This document shows, piece by piece, positions 1 through 5,300 of a DNA stretch of 6,481 bases. The stretch is from an uncultured Eubacteriales bacterium. GTDB taxonomy: Bacteria > Bacillota > Clostridia > Peptostreptococcales > Anaerovoracaceae. Location of the stretch: NCBI GenBank assembly GCA_902797405.1, contig CADBSP010000231.1, forward strand, positions 1 to 6,481. The letters run 5' to 3'. Both the position numbers and the translations under genes were made by a program. Each line of letters opens with the position of its first letter. Positions within the stretch are counted from its first letter, which is position 1. Under the pieces are notes generated by a model that worked only from the letters and a program-made list of their open reading frames with translations, did no database searches and was not told the DNA's origin.

Positions 1-36
1 CACTGCCAAAATCTTTTTTGTAACACGCTCGCTCAT
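1..36 (-). CDS. Possible 5' end of a gene running off the left edge
   Basis: Reading the minus strand from an ATG at 36-34 gives twelve open codons, MSERVTKKILAV, up to the window edge with no stop. An AAGGG ribosome-binding-like stretch (complement of 47-51) lies 10 nt upstream, and a TATACT -10-like hexamer (complement of 72-77) lies about 36 nt upstream. An in-frame ATG at 54-52 would add six residues but has no purine-rich site before it, so I prefer 36. The product cannot be identified from twelve residues; a short basic stretch followed by hydrophobic residues is common at the start of cytoplasmic proteins. If real, this gene is divergent from the plus-strand gene at 644. Confidence 0.35.
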   Translation of the reverse strand, partial: MSERVTKKILAV

Positions 37-54
37 ACAACTCTTTCCCTTCAT

Positions 55-545
55 AGAAACTTGCTTAAAACAGTATATAGATTAATGAAAAACCTAATAT
101 AACGCTTTATAAAACTTTGCTTAATATTGGGTCTAATATTTACTGTTGTCTCTTTTGTTGTCCTTACTATACTTTATTATCTCCATCGCTGGGATAATAA
201 TCTTTTTATGCTTGTATTATTCATATTATATTATCTCTCCATGACCGAACGGTTATTGCTACGAGAGCTCAACGGATATGTTTGTTTTGTGATTCTTTGT
301 TTGTCATTAGCGGCTATCGCTACGAGAGTTTAACCGATATGATTGTTTTTAGATTCTTTGTTTGTCATTAGAGGCCGAAAATGCTTTGATATGATTACTC
401 GAAATATGCCGGCGTTTATTATTGAATAATTGATATTAAGTTGGCTAAGTATAGTTGTTGTGAATAAAAATGCATCATTTTAATTATCAAAATCCTTGGT
501 AGATTCCGAGGTAGAATTACAAATACACCATTTACAATTTTTCCC
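55..545. other. AT-rich intergenic stretch without a convincing gene
   Basis: About 490 bases between the possible left-edge gene and the promoter at 546. The stretch is T-rich on the plus strand. Its only open frame of note (127-333, plus) begins at TTG without a ribosome binding site and encodes a 68-residue hydrophobic peptide, which is what T-rich DNA gives by chance. A 61-bp tandem duplication occupies 250-371. A weak hairpin with arms CCTTGG (494-499) and CCGAGG (506-511) has no T-run after it. I see nothing else I can name here. Confidence 0.6.
250..371. repeat. 61-bp tandem duplication, two diverged copies
   Basis: Positions 250-310 and 311-371 align base for base with no gaps and 8 differences in 61 (about 87% identity). 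Both begin with CGG and contain GCTACGAGAG and, near the end, GATTCTTTGTTTGTCATTAG. The copies abut exactly. Because 61 is not a multiple of three, the duplication changes frame, which argues against the region being coding. The divergence shows the duplication is not recent. Confidence 0.85.
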
Positions 546-574
546 TTTACATTTATTTACAGTTATCGTATAAT
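546..574 (+). promoter_or_regulatory. Sigma-A/sigma-70 type promoter for the gene at 644
   Basis: A TTTACA -35 element (546-551, five of six consensus bases) is followed after exactly 17 nt by a perfect TATAAT -10 element (569-574). Transcription would start near 581, giving a leader of about 60 nt. The leader can form a small hairpin, TTGCTG (585-590) with CAGCAA (602-607). A second TTTACA at 556-561 is too close to the -10 to serve as the -35. Confidence 0.7.
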
Positions 575-643
575 AAGATTACACTTGCTGGGAATTTATG
601 GCAGCAAACAGCCTGTAATTGGTAATTTGAGAACCATTGAAGC

Positions 644-1648
644 ATGGATTTTAATAACGATTTAAAAAAAGAAATTGACCAGCTTGGTTTTTTGTTGGAA
701 AAAGCATCGGAACAAATAAAACGCGGAAGTTCCGGGAGTTTGATAATGCGCAAACGTCATACCACGCATTATTACGAAGTTGATGAAAAGCGAAATATTA
801 TCGGCGGGCCTTATAAAGAAAACTCTAGCCGTGTTTTGGAGATTAAGAAGTACCATTTTTTGAAGAAACTTGTGGTTGTTCTTAAATCAAATATAGTTGT
901 TCTAAGGAAAGCGCTCAATGGGTACCAACCTTATTCACCCAATGATATCAACAACCTTCTAAAAAGAACTTATAAATGTGAAGATTTTGATGCGGGCATC
1001 AATGTCGCTAATTTCGATTTTTTTACTAATCAAGGATCTGCCGAGGAGAATCCGCCTAATCGAAGGAACCATGAGCCAGATAATGAGTCCACCAAAGATT
1101 CATCGGGAAGCTTCGGTACGGAAAGGCAAACTACTGCAGCGAGACAAGCGAGTACGGAAAGGCAAACTACTGTAGCAAGAAGGATTAGCTCCACGATAGG
1201 ATCTGGCGATATGAATCGTGATAGACATTTTAATATTGATACTTCTTCAGGTTCTTTTTTTACAATGCCTTTTCTAGCCAAGCATGTAACCGTCGATGGT
1301 AGCTTTGTTCGTTCTTTGGGAGAGGTCGTTATATATAATGCTCTTTTGTATAATAACGTTGATTTCGAATATGAAAAATCACTTACACTTAAATCACCTA
1401 ATGGACACTTAAATGAGGTTTTCCCGGATTTCACGATAACCGTGCCCGGAGGCCAGGTCAAGTATTGGGAGCACGTAGGAATGTACAGTGATGAGAACTA
1501 TAGAAGAAAGTTTAATAATAAACTTTTGCTTTACTACGAAAACGGAATCGTTCCAGGCTCTAATCTTATTTTGACCTTTTCTAAAAAAGATAACTCTGTT
1601 GACTCACGAGAAATACATAGAATAATCCGTTCCCAGATAATTCAATAA
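644..1648 (+). CDS. Hypothetical protein with C-terminal PD-(D/E)XK nuclease-like domain
   Basis: 334 residues. An in-frame TGA at 638-640 makes ATG 644 the earliest possible start, but its ribosome binding site is poor; ATG 746 (Met35) has GGGAG seven nt upstream and is an alternative. Residues 1-95 appear helical with a central beta-hairpin rich in Tyr and basic residues. Residues 130-205 are a polar low-complexity linker with a duplicated TERQTT(A/V)AR segment (159-182). Residues 220-333 carry the nuclease-like signature: SLGEV (E227), FPDF (D262) and YWEHVGM (E276, H277), then PGSNLILTF (305-312). From memory, SxxE...PDF...WEHxGM...PGxNLIxTF is a recurrent arrangement in uncharacterised clostridial proteins; the fold call is by motif only. 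The usual Lys of E-x-K is absent (E-H-V), so activity is uncertain. The gene is AT-rich (17 and 22 G+C in two 60-base samples), which suggests acquired DNA. A role in DNA processing or defence is inference. Confidence 0.75.
   Translation: MDFNNDLKKEIDQLGFLLEKASEQIKRGSSGSLIMRKRHTTHYYEVDEKRNIIGGPYKENSSRVLEIKKYHFLKKLVVVLKSNIVVLRKALNGYQPYSPNDINNLLKRTYKCEDFDAGINVANFDFFTNQGSAEENPPNRRNHEPDNESTKDSSGSFGTERQTTAARQASTERQTTVARRISSTIGSGDMNRDRHFNIDTSSGSFFTMPFLAKHVTVDGSFVRSLGEVVIYNALLYNNVDFEYEKSLTLKSPNGHLNEVFPDFTITVPGGQVKYWEHVGMYSDENYRRKFNNKLLLYYENGIVPGSNLILTFSKKDNSVDSREIHRIIRSQIIQ
1116..1187 (+). repeat. 36-bp in-frame tandem duplication inside the nuclease-like gene
   Basis: Two adjacent 36-bp units (1116-1151 and 1152-1187). 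The first 21 bases are identical (1116-1136 and 1152-1172) and the remainder is diverged. The unit is twelve codons, so the duplication keeps frame and yields the repeated peptide TERQTTAARQAS / TERQTTVARRIS in the disordered-looking linker between the N-terminal and nuclease-like parts. Confidence 0.85.
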
Positions 1649-1717
1649 GCCATATGGCATCGGCGCTGTAGACTTTGATGCTCGATGCTTGAAGATTCGA
1701 CGACAGTGCACTTTGTC

Positions 1718-1818
1718 GATTCATAATTCAATCATTTTAAACGGGGAATCTAACGCATATGCTGTACTTTCAAATTCCTTGCGGATTCATAATTCAACCA
1801 TTTTAACGGCGAATCAAA
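1718..1818. repeat. Direct repeat of about 35 bp, copies spaced 66 bp
   Basis: GATTCATAATTCA(A/T..)CATTTTAA occurs at 1718-1753 and again at 1784-1818, each followed by an ACGG-GAATC-like tail. The first 22-23 bases differ at one position and the tails differ by a small indel. The copies are offset by 66 bp, so the unit may be a degenerate 66-bp tandem duplication. Confidence 0.7.
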
Positions 1819-1876
1819 CTCCAATTGTAATCCACCATATGAAAGTATTGGGATCACGCATATGGGAATTAATGTC

Positions 1877-1955
1877 AAAAACGTTCCTCTTTTGCTCTAA
1901 TAATCCAAAAAGTGTGCACTTTTTGCTATCAAAACTCAAAAAGAGGAACGTTTTT
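1877..1955. repeat. Nested palindrome; possible bidirectional terminator or MITE-like element
   Basis: The outer arms are a perfect 17-bp inverted repeat: AAAAACGTTCCTCTTTT (1877-1893) and its exact reverse complement at 1939-1955. The 45-nt interior contains a second perfect inverted repeat, AAAAAGTG (1907-1914) and CACTTTTT (1917-1924), with a 2-nt loop. Both strands therefore form a long stem capped by a smaller hairpin, and each arm ends in a T-run. Position between convergent genes fits a two-way terminator. The nested design with T/A-rich ends is also what a short dispersed palindromic element would look like. No flanking target-site duplication is visible. Confidence 0.8.
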
Positions 1956-2004
1956 CCCATTTTATTACAGACGCCACGCATTAAATGTGATTGACGTGGT
2001 TTAT

Positions 2005-2158
2005 GTGGCTGAGCTGTGGCTACGGGGCGGGCTGCACTGCGGCTGCGCCGGGTTTGCGCTAGGTCTTGCACTGTGGCTATGTTGCGGCAACGCTGCGGCT
2101 GTGTTGCGGCTGCGGGGCGGGCTGCACCGAGGTCTGCGCTGGAGCTGTGCTCCACGCT
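2005..2158. repeat. GC-rich block with 11-bp periodicity
   Basis: From 2005 the sequence divides into consecutive 11-base units resembling TTGCGGCTGCG, for example those starting at 2016, 2038, 2071, 2082, 2093 and 2104; GCGGGCTGC also recurs about 90 bp apart (19 of 20 bases match between 2018-2037 and 2108-2127). GC is 98 of 140 for 2011-2150, about 70%, against A/T-rich DNA just to the left. Eleven is not a multiple of three, so this is not a protein repeat. The block ends at the aminopeptidase stop codon. Confidence 0.7.
2140..2154 (-). terminator. Hairpin just after the aminopeptidase stop codon
   Basis: TGGAGC (2140-2145) and GCTCCA (2149-2154) form a 6-bp stem with a 3-nt loop, extendable by GCG/CGC with one bulge. 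It begins 4 nt after the TAA stop on the minus strand. No T-run follows, so it is not a standard intrinsic terminator; it might protect the 3' end or need a factor. Confidence 0.3.
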
Positions 2159-3619
2159 TTATCTATTCAGCATCCAGTATATGCAGCCTCTGACACCGGC
2201 GCCGGTGCCGCCTGCGGGGTTGTAGCCCCAGGCGTCGCCAACATAGGCCGGGCCTGCGATGTCCAAGTGGAGCCACTTATCCTTATATTCGTCTTTGATG
2301 AACTTATCCAGGAATAGTCCAGCGGTTAATGCCCCACCCATTGCTCCCGGAACAGAGTTACGCACATCGGCAATCTTGGAATCTATCAAAGGTCTCAGAT
2401 GGTCGTTGAATTCCAGGATGGTGTAGTTCTCTCCGCTGAGTTCAGCGACTTTCTTAAACTCCATCTGGAGGTCGTAGTTGTTTCCGATTACGCCAGACGT
2501 GTAGTCTCCTAAACCAACAACACATGCGCCTGTCAAGGTTGCCATGTCAATCAAATAATCCGGCTGAACTTCTACCTGTGCCCAGGATAGGCAATCACAA
2601 AGAACCAAGCGTCCCTCTGCATCTGTATTATTAACTTCAACAGTCACTCCGCTGTGAGTTCTCAGCACATCATCAGGTTTGTATGCACTACTTCCAATCA
2701 TGTTCTCCGTTGCTCCGAGAACTGCATGAACCTCATACGGGAGTTCCAGCTCAGCGGCAGCTTTAATGATTCCCATGGCGGCAGCTGCACCCGATTTATC
2801 CGCCTTCATAGTGAGCATGGATGCTGTTGGCTTTAATGAAAGCCCACCGCTATCGTAGGTCAGTCCCTTTCCAACGAAGCAAATCTTTTTCTTTGCCTCA
2901 CCGTTTGGCTTATATGTCAAATGAATCAGCTTCGGATCATTAGGGCTGGACTGATTGACAGCCAGAAACGCATTCATGTCCTGGGCTTTCAGGTAGTCCC
3001 TGCTGTAGTCCTGACACTTCACGTTGAAGTATTCCTCGGCAAGTTTCTGAGCATCCTCCGCCATTCTTTGTGGTGTATAGACTTCAGGAATCTCGTTAAC
3101 TATGTCTCTGACATAATTAGTCGCTTCCGCAATCTTCTTACCTCTTTTTAGCGCAGCTTCCGCAGTCATCTTATCGCAACCGGAAACGCTCACGTAGACC
3201 TCTTCAATCTTGCAAGGCTTCGGGTTCGACTTGTACTGATCAAAGGAATATGAGGAGAGTACAAAACCTTCTGCTATTGCGGAAAGAGCCGAAACGATCT
3301 CTTCCATCGCAGCTTCTGTTCCGCCCTGGCTGGTAGCGGATGCAGAGATATGAGGCATCTTCACGGACTTGATATTGTATGTGGCTATTTTTTTCATCAC
3401 CTTTGAGATGGCAATTCTCAAAGTCTCCGGTTCTGAGTTCTTGATGCTTACGTAGACTCTTCTGGCACTTGGGAGGTCACAGACCGCTCCTGTCTCAAAT
3501 CCCTGGAACTTTAGGAGTTCACGATCTGTGCAATTCGTCAAATCATCATCTATGATAAAGCGAATCTCATAATCCGGTCTTACATGTGTTGCATCTCTAT
3601 CTATTACTTTAAAATTCAT
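2159..3619 (-). CDS. pepA: Leucyl aminopeptidase, M17 family
   Basis: Cytosolic metallo-exopeptidase that removes N-terminal residues, preferably Leu, from peptides, recycling amino acids; the family acts as a hexamer with two metal ions per subunit. The 486-residue length fits the family (about 480-503). The C-terminal catalytic domain shows the full set: GKGLTYDSGGLSLKP (K251, D256, K263), MKADKSGAA (D274) and NTDAEGR (D333, E335, R337), which match the metal ligands and the catalytic Lys and Arg of Escherichia coli PepA. Residues 1-150 form the variable N-terminal domain. The start is ATG 3619: GGAGG lies 5 nt upstream. An in-frame TTG at 3631 would put the ribosome binding site inside the gene and is rejected. 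It lies downstream of enolase on the same strand, separated by 185 bp with its own -10-like element. No key residue is missing. Confidence 0.95.
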   Translation of the reverse strand: MNFKVIDRDATHVRPDYEIRFIIDDDLTNCTDRELLKFQGFETGAVCDLPSARRVYVSIKNSEPETLRIAISKVMKKIATYNIKSVKMPHISASATSQGGTEAAMEEIVSALSAIAEGFVLSSYSFDQYKSNPKPCKIEEVYVSVSGCDKMTAEAALKRGKKIAEATNYVRDIVNEIPEVYTPQRMAEDAQKLAEEYFNVKCQDYSRDYLKAQDMNAFLAVNQSSPNDPKLIHLTYKPNGEAKKKICFVGKGLTYDSGGLSLKPTASMLTMKADKSGAAAAMGIIKAAAELELPYEVHAVLGATENMIGSSAYKPDDVLRTHSGVTVEVNNTDAEGRLVLCDCLSWAQVEVQPDYLIDMATLTGACVVGLGDYTSGVIGNNYDLQMEFKKVAELSGENYTILEFNDHLRPLIDSKIADVRNSVPGAMGGALTAGLFLDKFIKDEYKDKWLHLDIAGPAYVGDAWGYNPAGGTGAGVRGCIYWMLNR

Positions 3620-3624
3620 TATTT

Positions 3625-3629
3625 CCTCC
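3625..3629 (-). promoter_or_regulatory. Ribosome binding site deciding the pepA start
   Basis: GGAGG on the minus strand, 5 nt before ATG 3619. It shows that translation starts at MNFKV rather than at the in-frame TTG at 3631, whose second and third codons are this same site. Confidence 0.9.
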
Positions 3630-3637
3630 AATATTAG

Positions 3638-3661
3638 GGGACAGCTCGTTGGAACTGTCCC
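3638..3661 (-). promoter_or_regulatory. Leader hairpin before pepA
   Basis: GGGACAG and CTGTCCC arms (3638-3644 and 3655-3661) pair perfectly over 7 bp around a 10-nt loop, ending 8 nt from the GGAGG of pepA. No T-run follows in either direction, so it is not a typical terminator. It lies downstream of the TATAAT at 3674-3679 and would be in the pepA 5' leader, or in a read-through transcript from enolase. It also resembles a fragment of a dispersed palindromic repeat; that is inference. Confidence 0.55.
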
Positions 3662-3673
3662 TATTCATTCTAG

Positions 3674-3679
3674 ATTATA
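3674..3679 (-). promoter_or_regulatory. Candidate -10 element for pepA
   Basis: A perfect TATAAT on the minus strand, about 55 nt before the pepA start. I see no good -35 hexamer at 16-18 nt (the region reads TGTAAA or GTAAAA). A second TATAAT (3729-3734) inside the same gap also lacks a -35. The element at 3674 overlaps one arm of an 8-bp inverted repeat, ATAGCGAA (3677-3684) with TTCGCTAT (3720-3727). Confidence 0.35.
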
Positions 3680-3732
3680 GCGAATTGATTTTAGCTTTTT
3701 ACACTTTTACTCCGGCATCTTCGCTATGATTA

Positions 3733-3798
3733 TAGTTTCCGAATTTAGTTTCCGACTTTTAGTCTCCGAATTTAAGTTCCGAATTTAGTTTCTGAACT
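3733..3798. repeat. Degenerate 12-14 bp tandem repeat downstream of enolase
   Basis: On the minus strand about five units resembling GAAACTAAATTCG follow one another; on the plus strand their starts fall at 3733, 3746, 3760, about 3774 and 3786, so spacing is 13, 14, 14 and 12. The array begins within 10 nt of the enolase stop codon and has no strong hairpin potential. No clear intrinsic terminator for enolase is visible in this gap. Confidence 0.7.
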
Positions 3799-3804
3799 TT
3801 GCTT

Positions 3805-5100
3805 TTAGTGTTTCTGGTTAAAAGCATTGAGTCCGGCATAGACCGCGCCGTCCATCAATTCCTCTTCAATTCTGAGAAGCTGATTATATTTGGCAACACG
3901 CTCGGTTCTATTTGGTGCACCGGTCTTAATCTGTCCTGTGTTCATTGCAACTGCCAGATCGGCGATTGTGGTATCTTCCGTCTCACCGGAGCGGTGTGAT
4001 ACAACTGCAGTGAACCCTGCCTTATGTGCCATCTTTATTGCTTCCAAAGTTTCCGAAACAGATCCAATCTGGTTGAGCTTAACCAAGATGGAGTTTCCGC
4101 ATTTCTTTTCGATTCCCTTTGCCAGACGTTTGGTATTTGTAACAAAGAGGTCGTCGCCGACAATCTGTAGCTTGTCACCGAGTTCTGCGGTCATCATCTC
4201 CCAGCCCTTCCAGTCTTCTTCATCCAATCCGTCCTCAATTGAGTAGATAGGATATTTGTCAACCAGTGCTTTCCAATGGTCAACAAGTTCTCTGGATGTG
4301 AACTTTTTACCGCTCTTCGGCTGAATGTATTCGCCCTTCTTTTTGCCCTTCCATTCGCTGGCTGCGGCGTCCATGGCGAGAACAAAATCTTTGCCTGCTT
4401 TATAGCCGCAGGCCTTGATTGCCTTCATGATATAGTCTAAAGTCTCTTCATCGCCGGACAGATTTGGAGCAAAACCGCCCTCGTCGCCAACGCCTGTTGC
4501 ATAGCCATCTTCTTTCAGTATTTTGCCCAGTTTATGATAGACTTCAGCGCACCATCTCAGACCTTCCTTGAAGGTTGGAGCGCCAACCGGCATGATCATG
4601 AATTCCTGTGTATCAACAGTATTTGTTGCATGAGCACCACCGTTCAAAATATTCATCATTGGTACCGGAAGTGTGTTTCCGTGGAGTCCACCCAGGAATC
4701 GATAAAGCGGCATGTCCAGAGATTTTGCTGCTGCTCTGGCGCAAGCGATTGATACTGCCAGAATTGCGTTTGCTCCGAACTTTGATTTATCTTCCGTTCC
4801 GTCAGCTTCTATCATGGCCTGGTCAATTGCATATATATCCGAGGCATCCATACCAAAGAGCAGTTCATCGATTTCGTTGTTGATATGGTTTACGGCCTTC
4901 TCAACACCCTTTCCGTCGTAACGTTTCTTATCTCCGTCTCTAAGTTCCAGGGCCTCGAATTCACCGGTGGATGCGCCACTCGGAGCGATGCCTCTTCCTA
5001 CGGAACCGTCTCCTAGATAAACCTCTGCCTCCACCGTTGGATTTCCACGGGAATCCATTACTTCTCTTCCAACTACCTGAACAATTTCCAAATAAGCCAT
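3805..5100 (-). CDS. eno: Enolase (phosphopyruvate hydratase)
   Basis: Cytosolic glycolytic enzyme that converts 2-phosphoglycerate to phosphoenolpyruvate and water with Mg2+. The 431 residues match the usual length (E. coli 432). The N-terminal domain carries the mobile loop SGASTGEFEA (41-50). The barrel domain has GVGDEGGFAPN with the acid/base E207, metal ligands D244 (LAMDAA), E289 (SIEDGLDEEDW) and D316 (IVGDDLFVTN), the base K341 (LVKLNQIG), the substrate-binding SHRSGET (H369-R370-S371) and K392 (KTGAP). The start chosen is ATG 5100 (MAYLEIVQV), with AAAGGA about 9 nt upstream; the frame stays open to an ATG at 5139, but the extra 13 residues (MILVPMRRKGTCN) are not enolase-like and include that ribosome binding site. 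Flanked on the same strand by the transporter upstream and pepA downstream, with gaps of 185-200 bp, so it is probably transcribed on its own. Confidence 0.97.
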   Translation of the reverse strand: MAYLEIVQVVGREVMDSRGNPTVEAEVYLGDGSVGRGIAPSGASTGEFEALELRDGDKKRYDGKGVEKAVNHINNEIDELLFGMDASDIYAIDQAMIEADGTEDKSKFGANAILAVSIACARAAAKSLDMPLYRFLGGLHGNTLPVPMMNILNGGAHATNTVDTQEFMIMPVGAPTFKEGLRWCAEVYHKLGKILKEDGYATGVGDEGGFAPNLSGDEETLDYIMKAIKACGYKAGKDFVLAMDAAASEWKGKKKGEYIQPKSGKKFTSRELVDHWKALVDKYPIYSIEDGLDEEDWKGWEMMTAELGDKLQIVGDDLFVTNTKRLAKGIEKKCGNSILVKLNQIGSVSETLEAIKMAHKAGFTAVVSHRSGETEDTTIADLAVAMNTGQIKTGAPNRTERVAKYNQLLRIEEELMDGAVYAGLNAFNQKH

Positions 5101-5108
5101 ATTACACG

Positions 5109-5115
5109 TTCCTTT
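5109..5115 (-). promoter_or_regulatory. Ribosome binding site deciding the eno start
   Basis: AAAGGAA on the minus strand ends 8 nt before ATG 5100. It supports MAYLEIVQV as the N-terminus instead of the longer open frame from 5139. Confidence 0.75.
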
Positions 5116-5184
5116 CCGGCGCATCGGCACCAAAATCAAACTAAACTATACTTTTTTATTATGCTTTGCTTCTTTTACATCAAA

Positions 5185-5252
5185 GCTCGACCACCGAGCA
5201 TTGACAGGCAATTTTGCACAAAGCACGGGGTGCAGGAACTCCCCCACACCCC
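5185..5252 (-). promoter_or_regulatory. Structured eno leader: two hairpins
   Basis: Between the transporter stop and eno, the minus strand can form a stem of GGGGTGTGGG (5243-5252) with CCTGCACCCC (5227-5236), a 6-nt loop and a solid GGGGTG/CACCCC base plus wobble pairs inside. A second stem, GCTCG/CGAGC (5185-5189 and 5195-5199) with a 5-nt loop, follows. Neither has a T-run, so the first is at best an atypical terminator for the transporter gene. I do not recognise a riboswitch or protein-binding leader. If transcription starts near 5254 both would lie in the eno 5' untranslated region. Confidence 0.45.
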
Positions 5253-5260
5253 TACTGGTT

Positions 5261-5289
5261 ATTATAGTTTATTCGACAAACAAATACAA
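5261..5289 (-). promoter_or_regulatory. Candidate promoter for eno
   Basis: On the minus strand a perfect TATAAT (5261-5266) lies 17 nt from TTGTAT (5284-5289), which matches the -35 consensus only in its first three bases. It would give a leader of about 150 nt. A competing weaker pair nearer the gene is TTGATG (5178-5183) with CATAAT (5158-5163), but the spacing is only 14 nt. Confidence 0.4.
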
Positions 5290-5300
5290 TATAAATGAAT

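Larger units (their letters stand above)
1649..2158. other. 510-bp convergent intergenic region built of repeats
   Basis: The gap lies between the 3' ends of the plus-strand nuclease-like gene and the minus-strand aminopeptidase gene. It contains, in order: weak hairpins (GCATCG 1657-1662 with CGATGC 1683-1688; CGACA 1701-1705 with TGTCG 1714-1718), a direct repeat spaced 66 bp, a nested palindrome (1877-1955) and a GC-rich 11-bp-periodic block. Four CATATG sites (1651, 1756, 1836, 1859) also occur. Open frames crossing it on either strand are composition artefacts with no ribosome binding sites or recognisable products. Confidence 0.7.

Noticed and set aside
127..333. 68-residue hydrophobic plus-strand open frame
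   Set aside because: TTG start, no ribosome binding site, composition explained by T-rich DNA, and its 3' end runs into a 61-bp duplication that shifts frame.
1030..1461. 143-residue minus-strand open frame inside the nuclease-like gene
   Set aside because: It is a shadow of the plus-strand gene, whose motifs, promoter and family-like C-terminus support the plus strand.
1814..2155. Minus-strand open frame of 113 residues and overlapping plus-strand frames (1912-2193, 2016-2225, 2066-2317)
   Set aside because: They cross the palindrome and the GC-rich 11-bp repeat, lack ribosome binding sites, overlap the pepA end, and encode low-complexity peptides.
3620..3631. Longer pepA start at TTG 3631
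   Set aside because: The extra codons are the GGAGG ribosome binding site of ATG 3619.
5101..5139. Longer enolase start at ATG 5139
   Set aside because: The added residues are not enolase-like and contain the AAAGGAA site that serves ATG 5100.
5227..5252. Intrinsic terminator for the transporter gene
   Set aside because: The hairpin is GC-rich, but no T-run follows on either strand, so I kept it only as a structured leader element.
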